Below, in pieces: positions 21,768-32,399 of a DNA stretch of 64,000 nucleotides; within the stretch, counting starts at the first letter, position 1; each line of letters starts with the position of its first letter. Source of the stretch: Narthecium ossifragum (Eukaryota > Streptophyta > Magnoliopsida > Dioscoreales > Nartheciaceae). The stretch spans positions 21,065,288 to 21,129,287 of the forward strand of contig OY986969.1 of assembly GCA_963920575.1 (NCBI GenBank), in the 5' to 3' direction. Position numbers and translations under genes: made by a program. The notes under the pieces were generated by a model that saw only the letters and a program-made list of their open reading frames with translations, was not told the DNA's origin and made no database searches.

Positions 21768-22536
21768 CCATTATGCCCCCCCCCCCCCCCCCCCCCCACC
21801 ACACACACACACAATTTTCTTTCTTCTTTTTTCTTAATTTTCTATTGTTTTTTCAATTTTGTTTCTTTTTTTCTCAGTAGTTTTGTTTTTTTAATCAGTT
21901 TCCTTTATTCTTTTTTTAAAATCAATTTTATTTCTTTTTTTTTATCAGTTTTATTTTTCTTTTTGGAGAAACAGTTTTTTAATTATATGTTGGTAATATT
22001 TTGCTTATTTTTTAGTTGTAGATTTTGAGAGTCATTATTTATAAAAATATATAAAAAAATACAAATAAGTCATTTTTAGGGAAGAGTCATATAACAATAC
22101 ATAAAAAAGAGATACATAAAAATACAAATTCTAATCAATATTGCCTCCAAATTTTGCTCCGCGCTAGGTGTTGTAACTATTATTTCGTATCACAAATGAA
22201 ACACGTGTCATATAATCTTTTGAATTTTTTACGATTTGATGTTTTAAAAAATTGAAAATAATTTAAAAGGAGGGGAATTTTGAATTTTTTACTAATTGAC
22301 ATTTGAAAATTTTATAATTTGATGTTTTAATAATGACTCCCAAAATCTACAACTAAAAAATAAATAAAGTTTATAAACATATAATAAAAAAAAACTATTT
22401 ATCCAAAAAGAAAACTAAAACTGATAAAAAAAAGAAGAAATAAAATTGATAAGAAAAGAATAAAAAAGCCGATTAAAGGAAAACAAAACAAACGAAAAAG
22501 AGAAAGAAAACTAAAAGAATTAAAAGGGCATGATGG
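21768..22536. mobile_element. Long-arm foldback element with poly-C tract
   Basis: The left arm begins CCATTATGCCC and the right arm ends GGGCATGATGG. Arms of roughly 250 bases are inverted copies: TTATTTTTTAGTTGTAGATTTTGAGAGTCATTA at 22000-22035 pairs with the reverse complement near 22330-22365, and the T-rich ATCAGTTTTATTTTTCTTTTTGGA segment pairs with 22400-22420. The left arm carries a run of about 21 C plus a CA repeat that the right arm lacks. No gene, and no clear target duplication. Probably a MITE or foldback transposon. Confidence 0.65.
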
Positions 22537-22636
22537 TAAAAAAGAGTGGATAGTGAGGGGATGTCAGAGGGGGGCGGTGTGTGGGGGCCTGTGGAGTAGT
22601 AATTTGCTTGTTGCTATTGGTATATTGTCACTACTA

Positions 22637-22643
22637 CTACTAC

Positions 22644-22706
<63 letters not shown>
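22637..22706. repeat. (ATT)n microsatellite
   Basis: About 20 uninterrupted ATT units, flanked by ACT and ATTGTT variants. The long Leu-rich frame across it is an artefact of the repeat. Confidence 0.95.
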
Positions 22707-22889
22707 TGTTATTATTGATGTTTTATGTTGTATTACTTTATTATGCTAAGGCCAACAGGCAACAGACAAAGAAGCCAAAGTATGGTGAGAGATATTCTAG
22801 TGGTGGTGGTGTTGTGGTGGATCAAGAGAGAGAAAAAATACATAAATGTAGGGAGGGAATTAGCAGGTTAAATGATTGAGGTGGGTCCA

Positions 22890-23411
22890 ACAGAGGGACC
22901 CAAAGGAGGTATGGGATCCACCACAGAAAAGGAAGTGTGTTGGTGGGTGGTGGGATCTTGTGGTGACTCTCACTTTCATGAATCATGATAGGAAAAAAAC
23001 AACCAGGAAATAAAAATTCATGTCATCAATTTCACCTTTTTCTCTTTGACATCATTCAGTCTCTTTCTCTCTGTAACTTTGGAATTGCCAATTCTCTCTC
23101 TAGTTTGGCATTTGAGACGAAATAATTACCCTCTTATTAAAAAGCCCACCAAGATAGAAGGGAAATTCTTTTTTTTTAAAAAAAAAAGGGAAGCCATCTC
23201 CTCCATTGGTTAGGAGGAAAAGGAAACTATAATACAAGAATACAAGCATCCCTTCCTTCTCTTATTTTTTAGAGAGAAGAGAGAGAGCGGGAGAGGAGGG
23301 TTCACAGTGTTCATCACCATGAGTCCAGGTTGGTTCCCCTTCTCATCTCTCCTCTTTGCTCCTCCTCCTTTTTGGTGATTCATGCCCACCTCACCACTCC
23401 TCTTTGTTTCC

Positions 23412-23447
<36 letters not shown>

Positions 23448-24009
23448 GTTGTAATCTGTTACAGCTCTTCCAAATCTGGCTAATTTCTCCTGATTTTCAT
23501 ATTGGTTGCTCGTAGGATCATGGTGCCTTTTGTCCTCAAAATCGATTTTTGATGTCTTTTTTGGTGTCTGGTATGGTTAAATGGAAATGGGTACCTTTTA
23601 TTTCGCGTTTTGATGTCGGGTTTTGTTGTTGTTTTTTTCTTCAGGGTGCCTATGTTGATTTCGCCTATCGGGGTTGGTGGGCATCTAGGGTTTTGATCGG
23701 GATCGGAAGGATCAATCTTTGCCGATTTGCGGTTGGCCTTTTTGCGGTTTATTTGATAAGCGATTTATTTGTTGGTTTGTAGTTTTGGAGAATCGAAGAC
23801 GAAGGCTGTAACTGCCGGTTAGAAGAACCTGCCATTTTGGATTCGCTGGTGTAAAAAACGAGGGGAATCAAGGTTTGTGGGTTGATTTGGCTTGCTTCCA
23901 TCGATGGGAGCCCTCGATTTGTTCCGTAGAGCTGGGTGATTCCAATTTCTTGTGAAGGTTGGTTTTCTCTATTTGGGGAAGTGAGGGATTGGTGCTTGGT
24001 ATTTCGTAA
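22890..24009 (+). promoter_or_regulatory. Promoter and 5' UTR of SKIP35-like gene
   Basis: A TATA-like AACTATAATAC near 23225 is followed by a GA-rich leader. GAGTCCAG|GTTGGT near 23328 and a TTTTTTTCTTCAG acceptor near 23644 could bound a 5' UTR intron, which contains a (CT)n run at 23407-23445. In the leader after that acceptor lie two very short upstream ORFs, 23652-23696 and 23904-23939, ahead of the main ATG at 24010. Transcript ends are inferred. Confidence 0.45.
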
Positions 24010-27000
24010 ATGGAGGGCGAGGAAATGATGGTTTTCGAGAAGGGAAGCCTGCACTCTGTGGAGGAGAACGTTATGGAGGATCAGTCGTGCATCGAGATGG
24101 AAATGGATATGAGTGGAGGAGGCATCGGGAGCGGCGAGAATTTGACAAGGGAGAATGGTGAGGGAAGCAACAACGTAGTTTTCTCGAGGGAGGCACCGCT
24201 CCTTATTAAGGATGCGAAGACCCCCAAGGGTGGTTGTGATTGTAGTGCCAAGAAGCTTAGACAGAGATCTTCGGCCATTGGCGAGGAATCAGAGGTCCAC
24301 AGGAAGGATAAGGACAAGGATGGGCAAGATAAGAAGCTCAGCAAGCAGGATCGGATGGAGTTAGGCCGCATGTTCCAGGGGGCTGTGAGCTCACATGACT
24401 GGGATCTCGCTGAGAGCCTGATTCTGCTGGCGGACCCACAGACACTTAATGATGCTCTCTGCATATCCCTGGACTCAATATGGTTCTTAACCACTCGCCA
24501 AGAACTGAATGGAATTACTGGGCTGATTAAGAAGATTGTTATTAATGGAGCACGCGATTTTACCAGAGCAGCTCTTAGAACATCTTTTCTCGCTTCTTGT
24601 GTCTCTGCATGTCAGAGCAGAACGATGAGTTTGGAAGATACAGTGACCGTTATGGCTCAGAGGTAAATTTAGCTGGATTCACTATGATATTTGGTAGAAA
24701 CTATGTTGTCGTTTTCTTGATTAGTTAAGCCTTTTACCTGGCTTAGGGGGGACATGTCCTAGAAACTATGCTGTCAAGTAATAGTGTTTTACACTCTAAT
24801 TTAGTACCTGTGCCAACCTTAGAAAGGAGATAAACCATTAGCACTCTGTATGAAATAAGGGAGTTTTTGCTAATGTCATATTTCTATTGCTATTATGTTC
24901 CATTATTGATGATTGCCTGTTTCATTCTCTCTAGCAGGTTGCATGAACACCTCCAGGAATGCAATGGAGACGAGGTCCTGAAGGCAGAAGCAGGAGCGAA
25001 GGTCCAAAAGTTCACAGAATGGGCTTTGAAATGTATCGGCATCCATTCTCGTTGCCAGGGGAACAGGGGCAAAGGGTGTCAGAGCACAATGGTGGAGATC
25101 CAGCTCCAGCTGGCAGCATTTAAGGCCTTCTTGGATCTTTCTGGCAATCATCTTACAGGAAAGGATTTTACCGAGGCATTTGATGCGGCATGCTTCCCTC
25201 TAACACTATTCTCTAGATCATTTGACCCTGGGTGGGCTTCTGGAACATCAGCAGCTGCAATACAAGGGCTACTTGGAATGTTGGTGGAAGGGGGTGCGGA
25301 CAATGTCAATCAGTGTTTTCTTGAAGCCTCACGCTTTGGAAGCACAGAACTTGTTCGAATTCTGCTTCAGGTAACTACACAGATTTGCAATTCATAAAAG
25401 CATACACTCATCTAGTCTCATTTCTAAATCTTCTGGGTTACCAATTTAGTAAAATGTTTGTAGGATCTTAGCTTCTCTCTATGCACATGGGGAATGGGTG
25501 TCCAGTACTTATTTTCATATCTGATCAATACAGCAATGATCCATATAGACAAATTATGCTTGAATAAATGCTTATGCATATATGCTGTCCTGGAAAGATT
25601 CCATGACATCTAGGATACTGAATGTTAAAATTAACAACAACAATTAATGACCTAGATCTGAAAAATATTATTTCTCCATCTATAAATTAGTGGAAAAGGT
25701 TGGGAAATCACTTTTTTGGTGTCTTGCGACTCCACTGTGTGCTCCCGATATTGCTCTATTTTATTAAAACCAACTGTTTTATCTTTTGGTCATTCTATAG
25801 CTAGTCTCTGTAGCTCCTCCGTTTTGTTGAGTCAATGATGGTTGGTTGCTCATATAATATGCAAAGTAAGAATGAATGAGTTTTGAATTGACTCAATTGT
25901 GCTTTTTTTTATTATTATTTGGGGGAATTGGCAGAATAACTGGAAATTGGATTTAATCTATTGAAGAGCGATAATAACTCGAGCCCACTCTTGTGTCTTC
26001 GAGTTACTAAATTTAGGACTTGAATCTAAATGGCTAATAAAACAAGCAGCTATATCAGCTTTTCTTGATTTCAAAGATTTCCCCGATCTGCAACAAACTC
26101 CAAGCCAATCTGAGTAGTATGGTTTGTTAATTGAAGCTCTTACCCAAATCGGTCTTGTAGTTTCAGTCTTTCCTAGATATTGACAACCCACTAGAAAATG
26201 GCGAGGAATATCATTCACTAATGAATAACTTGTGGGTGAGTTGGGTTCAATGTTTATCAATTTGAATGAGTCAATGCCTTATTCTCAGGACATTGCAAAT
26301 CAATCTACTAAATAAGAAATAAACAAATGCCCTGAAGAACTGGCTATGGAATAAAAAGGTTTAACCTACAAGATGTTTTGCACTCAGTGACGTAGGGAAT
26401 TATGTGTTAAGCATCATAGTAATGAGAAGGTACTGGTTGTTGAGTTCATGCTTTGGCATGTGAATTCCTTTTTATGCTGCATCATATTGAACCCCAACAA
26501 GTTGGAAGTAGGGTCAATGGTTATGCTGCGGCTATAGTCATGTGTTGCCACATCAACTGTCTTTTGGACTTATCCTGCCATCTACTTATAAATATTGTTT
26601 ATGACCTGGATTTATGCATCCGGAGCAGAAAATGTATATTACAGTTTAGAAATGTGAACATGGGCCAAGATTTGAATGGAGCTTGACCAATATATCGATG
26701 TCATCAACTGGAGATTCACAGGTTTATTCGAGTAACATTATAGGACATCTAAAGAGTCTTAGTTTTATTGAACTGATAACGCACTTCCCCGCTGACCAAC
26801 TCTAAGTAGGTCCCCTTATGTATCTGTTGTATTTGACATATACATATTGCCAAATATTGGAACTCATGTCATGAGGCTTTCTTTATCTTTGAGCTTTTAA
26901 GAGAAGAAAGAAGTGTCCTTGGCGTCAAATGCTTAGAGAGGAAGAAAATCAGCACATCTTTGCTTATTACCTTGAGTAGAATTATCGAACCTAGCTGTTA

Positions 27001-29285
27001 AGAGAATGATTAAGTTGAGTTTCGTTGGGTAATATTTGTCTGTTACCATCAATGTTCTAAAAATCGCTCTAGGCGGCCACCTAGGTGCTTCTCAGCCGTC
27101 CCGATTAAGGCCTAGTCGATCGAGCTAGGCGTTCGGTTGAAAATCGGCCGCCTAGGCGGGCTAGACGGTCGCCTAGGCGGGCTGACGGTCGCCTAGGCGG
27201 GCTGGGCGGCTAGGCGGGCTAGGAGTACTAGAGGGATATGGAGTAGAAGAATTTGAGGCATATGCTTGAAAGTTGCTAAATCAAAACTTTGAAATGAATA
27301 GTGTTGCTATTTAAGCTTTATATTTTTATTTATATAATTATATGTAATAAAAATTAAATAAAAATTAAAAAAATAAAACCGCCTACCCGACTAGTTCTCT
27401 AGGCGCTAGTCCCCGGGCTTCCGCCCAACTAGCGCCTAGCGTTTTTTAGAACCATGGTTACCATATATGTTTTTATTAGCATCTTGATGTGGTTGGTTCT
27501 ATTTAGCATCTTTGAGGTTACTTAGAATCTTTGTGTTCCATGTCAAGGGATGAGAGCTTGGTTGCGGTTCTCATTGTCTTAGTGGGGCTTTATATTGCTT
27601 GTGTGCCATCAGCTGTCTTGTCAATCACTTCGAATGCTTGTACATTTCGCTATACTTGTGGTGCTTGATGTTCTATGTTGCTTTTAACAATAATACATCT
27701 TCTAGAAAGTATATTTTTTCAACTTTGATCAAAGAGAAGCTTTGAGTCTACTCTATCTATGAATGCTAGATCTTTGACTATTTTGTTGATGTAATTTGTG
27801 GTCTGTGGATGATACCTAGGTTCTTAATAGATGTGATAGTTTATGAACATATAGTGCCGATGGTAACAGTGTCTTAAACTATGATTTAAAATCTTAATGG
27901 CACGCTGTTAAACAATAACGTTAATTTTGTGGTACCTTATGCCTATGTCATTTGTCACTTTCAAGTTATCGTCAAAACTAAGTCAGCTTAGAAAGATGGC
28001 AATGATGTGCCTTGTGATACTTTAAGTGTGTCTTCCCTTGCTGTTAATCCTGCCATCTTTTAAATTCTTGCGAGGCTTCCTAATATCTGTGTTCTTGCAT
28101 ATTTTCATCAAGTCACTGATTTTTTATCTTGCAGTTGCAATATTTTGCTGTTCTTTTCCCCCAGTTTATTAGTGGCTGTTAAGCACCTCCTTTGAATGTT
28201 TTGGGCAGAAATTATCTGGTTTACATGAGTGTCTTCTTGTCAGTTTCAAAGCTATAGATGCATTCTCTGTTTTAAACCTGATGCATGAGTAAAAGATTCA
28301 TTTTCTGGGTTTTTGTTGGAGTAACCAAGTTGATATTTTGACTCGCATTGAAATTGTCATTATGTCTTCAATTCTGTCCATCCAAATGAAGCTATTGCAA
28401 CATGAGGGTGGTGTAAGAAGTATCTAGTTTTATTTCTATCATCCTCCTGACCTTGAATTTTGCATTCAGATTGCTCAGAGAAACAGCTTGGATGTAGATG
28501 TTGATCTCGCCCTGGGCTTCGCCTCTCACTACTGCAAGATTGGAACAATGGAGTGCCTGGTTGAGGAGGGCAATGCAATCGCCTTTCTTGGTCCTCTGAT
28601 GAGGGCAGCAGAGCGAGGGTGCATGCAGGTGGTCCAATGGTTTGTCAACCGGGGATGCCGTGACATGGAGCTTTGCCTTGCCCTTACAGCTGCCACCTCC
28701 AGCAGCCAAGTTGAGATCTCCTCATACCTCCTCCCACATGTCCCTCAGCATGTGCTCGCAGCTCTCAGCATCGAGATCCTCAAGGCCGCAGGTGAGAGAA
28801 GCGGTGGGGCCCTCGAAGGTGTTGCCTTCCTCCTGAGCTCCGACTTCCTAGGAGACCCCGCAGCAACATACGCAGTAGCTGACAGCATTGCGAAGTCTGA
28901 AGATGAGAGTGTTGCACCAGAGCTGAGGGCTTTCATGCGGGAACACTGGTCAGAGGCAGCGTATGCTTCTGGGCTGAGTTTTGGGGAGAATCACTATGTT
29001 AACTTCATGAGGGTCCTGCGAAGGGGTGGTTCACCCATCCAGCTTAGTTACCTGCCGGAGCCGCTGGTGACTGCAATAGCTTACCTTCCACTGTACAGGG
29101 AGTGTGTGAAGGCGGGCGGGAAGCTGCTGCCACAAAGGCTCAGAGGACAGCTTGTGGAGGCAGCTACGAGGATTGGAGGGCAGCCAGTGGATAACAGAAG
29201 TGAGACGAAGAATCTCCTGGCTGTTTTGGAGCATCACCTGCCTCCCTTCTTTCTCCATAACGCGAGCACCATTTACACCATGTAG
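24010..29285 (+). CDS. SKIP35: SKIP35-like ankyrin-repeat protein, 3 coding exons
   Basis: Exons 24010-24662, 24938-25370 and 28470-29285 join in phase with GT-AG introns of 275 bp and 3.1 kb, giving 633 residues; Arabidopsis SKIP35 is about 590. The N-terminus is acidic and low-complexity, then a Lys/Asp-rich stretch (HRKDKDKDGQDKK). The conserved body starts at LSKQDRMELGRMFQGAVSSHDWDLAESLI. Degenerate ankyrin-type repeats follow in the second half (NVNQCFLEASRFGSTELVRILLQ, LMRAAERGCMQVVQWFVNRGC). SKIP35 was found as a partner of SKP1-type SCF ubiquitin-ligase adaptors; its molecular role is not well defined. The acceptor of exon 2 is a TAGCAG tandem, so two isoforms differing by one Ser are possible. 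Intron 2 carries a MITE. It converges with ARL downstream. The family call is from memory of the protein. Confidence 0.88.
25371..27053. other. First part of SKIP35-like intron 2
   Basis: Intronic DNA without a supportable gene. An antisense open frame at 25958-26260 (100 codons) has fairly protein-like composition but I do not recognise it; it ends near an A-rich stretch on that strand, so a decayed inserted sequence is possible. Confidence 0.4.
27054..27452. mobile_element. MITE in SKIP35-like intron 2
   Basis: The ends GTTCTAAAAATCGCTCTAGGCG and CGCCTAGCGTTTTTTAGAAC are inverted repeats, and GCCTAGGCGGGCT-type words repeat several times in the left arm. The centre is AT-rich. About 400 bp, non-coding. 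The target duplication is unclear, so the superfamily is left open. Confidence 0.75.
27453..28469. other. Second part of SKIP35-like intron 2
   Basis: Intronic, T-rich, ending at the TGCATTCAG acceptor (28461-28469). No gene seen. Confidence 0.6.
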
Positions 29286-30690
29286 GTAGCCATGAGCTTA
29301 TGGATTTAAAGAGTCCTTACTCTGTGCCCCCCGTCCCCCCATTTACCTTTTTGATCTACCACATATCCTAGTAGAGATCACTTGAGGGTGTATGAATATG
29401 AATCAATCATGTTGAGACAGGTATATGATGTTCATCTGGATCATATAATCTGGAAAGTTGTCGTGAGAAAGGCTGTCCAATTAGCTTCATGAGAGTATAG
29501 CCATGGAAAGTGCTATGTGTGACTGATTGTATCTGAATCCCATCCTTCACATCAAATAGCTCTTACTCAGTTACTCTTGAAGGTTCAAAAGCCAATTTGG
29601 AGTTCTCTTTAGATTTTGCTTCTATAATTGCCTTTGGTTGATTGTTTTTGCTTACTATTATGTGATGATGTGCTTGCATCTGTCAATAGTGAACAGCACC
29701 AAAAAAGTGGGGAATATATTTAGACAACATGCTTCCTTGATTTTTATCCCCTCTTCTGCAGATGGATCACGTTATGATAATAATTGTTCCTGTGAACATC
29801 AATATTTCTGAGTGATGGCTTCCGCGGATGTGATTTTAGGAAATATAGCAGGAATGCTAATTTTTTCAAATGGTCCAGCTCTGAACTGAATGGATGGATG
29901 TTTTATTTCTCCATTCCATACTCTGAACACTGTTGGTGCTTTTTTCAAGTCTTGCTTTCCTCCTGTGGCCCTGCTGTGTTTTATGAATTCTTGTCTGCCA
30001 TTTTCACAGGACCACGGCATAAATACTCATCTGATATCTACACTGATATTTGCAATGTTTTTTGTGAACCAATATAGTTGCGAAAATCTTGTATGAATTC
30101 ATGATTCATGTTTAACAGGAAATTGAGTTCTTGAGGAACATTTCTGATCCAAAAATGAGAAGAGTTGATATTTATTATGCAAAAGCTTGTTGCATCATAT
30201 TGAAAAATTCTCTCTTGCTGAATCATCATGACTGAGAACAAATGCCTTTGCTTCATTTCCAATAAACAGTAATAAGAGACATTTAGAGTCTTAAGACATC
30301 ATGAGGGTGGTGACTGAGACTGAGAGAACAAATGCATGCATCTCTCACTGATACATCCCAATACCAATCGGATGTAGACTTAAAATATGGTCCACACGCA
30401 GCTCAGACAGGAGGAGTTGTTGTTGGTGGTGGCCTGAAAACAATGATCATCGTTTATGATATCATTATTAAAAACATATATAGTATTCCAGCCAATGGCA
30501 AAAGGTCTTATTCGCCATAAAATTGCTCGTACGTACGTTTCTAACATGCTGTGATTCACATAAGAACATATATAATAGTGTATTTTGATATATATATGCA
30601 AGACTTCCAGAATCTCAAGTTAATCACTAAAAAGAAAGAAGTTTCACTCATGCTATCAAAACTACTCAGTCTCAGAGAGAGAGAGAGAGA
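29286..30690. other. 3' flanks of SKIP35-like gene and ARL
   Basis: This holds the 3' UTR of the SKIP35-like gene and then that of ARL on the other strand (the GA repeat at 30676-30693 lies just past the ARL stop). No further gene seen. Confidence 0.5.
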
Positions 30691-30697
30691 GAGATCT

Positions 30698-31105
30698 TTA
30701 CAAGTAAGAAGAAGCGATGTTCCGGACATCGGAAGGCATGAATGCCAAGACCAATAAGACAACAAGTATCCCTATAGGAAGGAGCAGCAACATGAGAGGC
30801 GGCGGAGGCAATGGCGGCAGTATAAGTGGTAGAATCACCAATGATGCTGTGAGGCAAAGAAGAACCAGAAAGGATTCAATGCTAAAGTAGCCGGAAGAGA
30901 AGGCGGCGGTGGCTTTCCGGTCACTACTTTGTCGCTGTGCTCTCCTATACTCGCTGTATCGACCCATTGCTCTGCCGTCCGGCATATGATCATTGTATCG
31001 ACCCCTTGCTCTGCCGTCAACGGCGCCGCCTCCCCGGTGGGATTCCATACTGATCAAGAGTTTTGGTGCTTTCAATTCGGAGTCGATCAGTGTCTCCAAA
31101 CTCAT
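30698..31105 (-). CDS. ARL: ARGOS/ARL-type organ-size regulator (OSR family)
   Basis: A 135-residue intronless frame. Residues 73-125 are the OSR domain: YFSIESFLVLLCLTASLV, the proline core ILPLILPPLPPPP, then LMLLLLPIGILVVLLVLAFMPS. These are two hydrophobic segments around the LPP motif that defines ARGOS, ARL and OSR proteins. These small endomembrane proteins promote organ growth and dampen ethylene signalling. The variable N-terminus contains a short internal duplication (DGRARGRY at 30-37, DGRAMGRY at 43-50). The start at 31105 is the first in-frame Met; another Met at residue 20 (31048) is possible. A splice acceptor TTGTTGACAG near 31255 and a donor near 31692 suggest a 5' UTR intron. 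ARL versus ARGOS is not resolved by sequence alone; the gene neighbourhood favours ARL. Confidence 0.88.
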   Translation of the reverse strand: MSLETLIDSELKAPKLLISMESHRGGGAVDGRARGRYNDHMPDGRAMGRYSEYRRAQRQSSDRKATAAFSSGYFSIESFLVLLCLTASLVILPLILPPLPPPPLMLLLLPIGILVVLLVLAFMPSDVRNIASSYL

Positions 31106-31210
31106 TTAATAGAAATTTCAATCTTGTAAGGCTTAAAGCACCACTGATGATCGATCCACAGGTGTATGAGCTGTTTGCTGTGATAAAAATGAGATCCAGG
31201 GTGCAGTTGA

Positions 31211-31230
31211 GGGGGGGGGGGGGGGGGGGG
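31211..31230 (+). repeat. Poly-G tract upstream of ARL
   Basis: About 20 consecutive G on the + strand (C on the ARL sense strand), some 105 bases before the ARL start codon and probably inside its 5' UTR. Confidence 0.95.
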
Positions 31231-31689
31231 CGATAAAGCTCAAGCTTCAACCTGTCAACAATGGCAATTATGGAATGATGATTCATAAACAATGCCAATG
31301 AGATAAAGATACAACTTTCAGAAAAAAAACAAAACAATGGTTGGCAAGTTACAATAAGCCAACAAGGAGGACAAGATAAAATCACAGCCTAACTTATAGT
31401 ATCAGTAAGAAAATCTGGAATGAGATTTCCCTCTGTACGTACCTACAACAAGATTTTTTCTTTTTAAAGAAAATTTCTTCCTTGTTTATAATTTGGTGAA
31501 TAATAAATATATCCAAGAGGATGTAAAGGAGGATCAAGCATTTCAACTCTAATAAAAATCACTGAGAACTCATCACATGGAAATGAAACCTTCCTATATA
31601 TAGCCAAGCTTTTCAAACATGAAAATATTCCATAAGATCCAAGAAAATCAATCAACAAAAAAAAAAAAAAAGTATGCACAAAAAATATC

Positions 31690-32190
31690 TACCTTGGCAC
31701 TATTGGAAGAAGAAGACTCTTGCTATCTCATAGATCTCTTCTTTGATGGCTAGTTCCCTCATGCCCAGATAGAAAAAGCTCAAGGAGAATGACATGTAAG
31801 CTCCCAACATGCAAATCCTTGTGTGTTTGTTTTCTTTTTCTTTGGAGACCAAAAAAAAAGGAGGAAAAGGAGAGAGGGAGAGGGGTGTTAGGGATGGTTG
31901 TGAAGGAAAAGAATTGAGAGGAGGGGTGTACATATATGAATATATGATATCTAATAGGGTAAAGAGTAATAAAAGCTGAGAGCTGTGATGGTGGAGAGGG
32001 TGGGTTTGGCTTTGGGATTTATTAGGAAGGTGGTCTGTTCTTTGACAAGGATGAGGTGAGGGGTCTGGGGATGGGGATTGAGATATATGAGGGGGGGGGG
32101 GGGGGGGGGGGGGGGTGGATACACTGAATCCTGCCTGCAAGTCTGAGAAGTCCTAACAGATACCATACAAGTGGGGGGGGGGGGGGGGTG
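31690..32190 (-). promoter_or_regulatory. Probable ARL first exon and promoter, with two G-tracts
   Basis: On the - strand, TATTCATATATGTACACCCC near 31930-31950 looks like a TATA region, followed by a pyrimidine-rich leader and a donor AAG|GTAGAT near 31692. Upstream are two long G runs on the + strand at about 32091-32115 and 32174-32188. Proline-rich open frames across them are artefacts. Transcript limits are inferred. Confidence 0.45.
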
Positions 32191-32399
32191 GTGGTGGTGT
32201 TGGGTGGGTGCGCTTCTCTTGTGAAACTTAGCCGACTAGTGTTTAAGGTTCCTCTCCCCTGGACACATACCGTATCCCCCACGTCATCTCTTGTCACTTT
32301 CAATATCATAGCATCAGCTAAAAAGTTCTTCAGTTTTCTCTCTCCTCTCACATCCCAGATTCCCAATTGTGTTCAAGTTCCCAAATCCCTTCAAGTTTG

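Noticed and set aside
22553..22879. 108-codon Leu-rich frame
   Set aside because: It consists mostly of the ATT/CTA microsatellite read as Leu and has no protein-like remainder.
31700..32366. Proline-rich frames upstream of ARL
   Set aside because: They read through the G-tracts as poly-Pro; this region is better explained as ARL leader and promoter.
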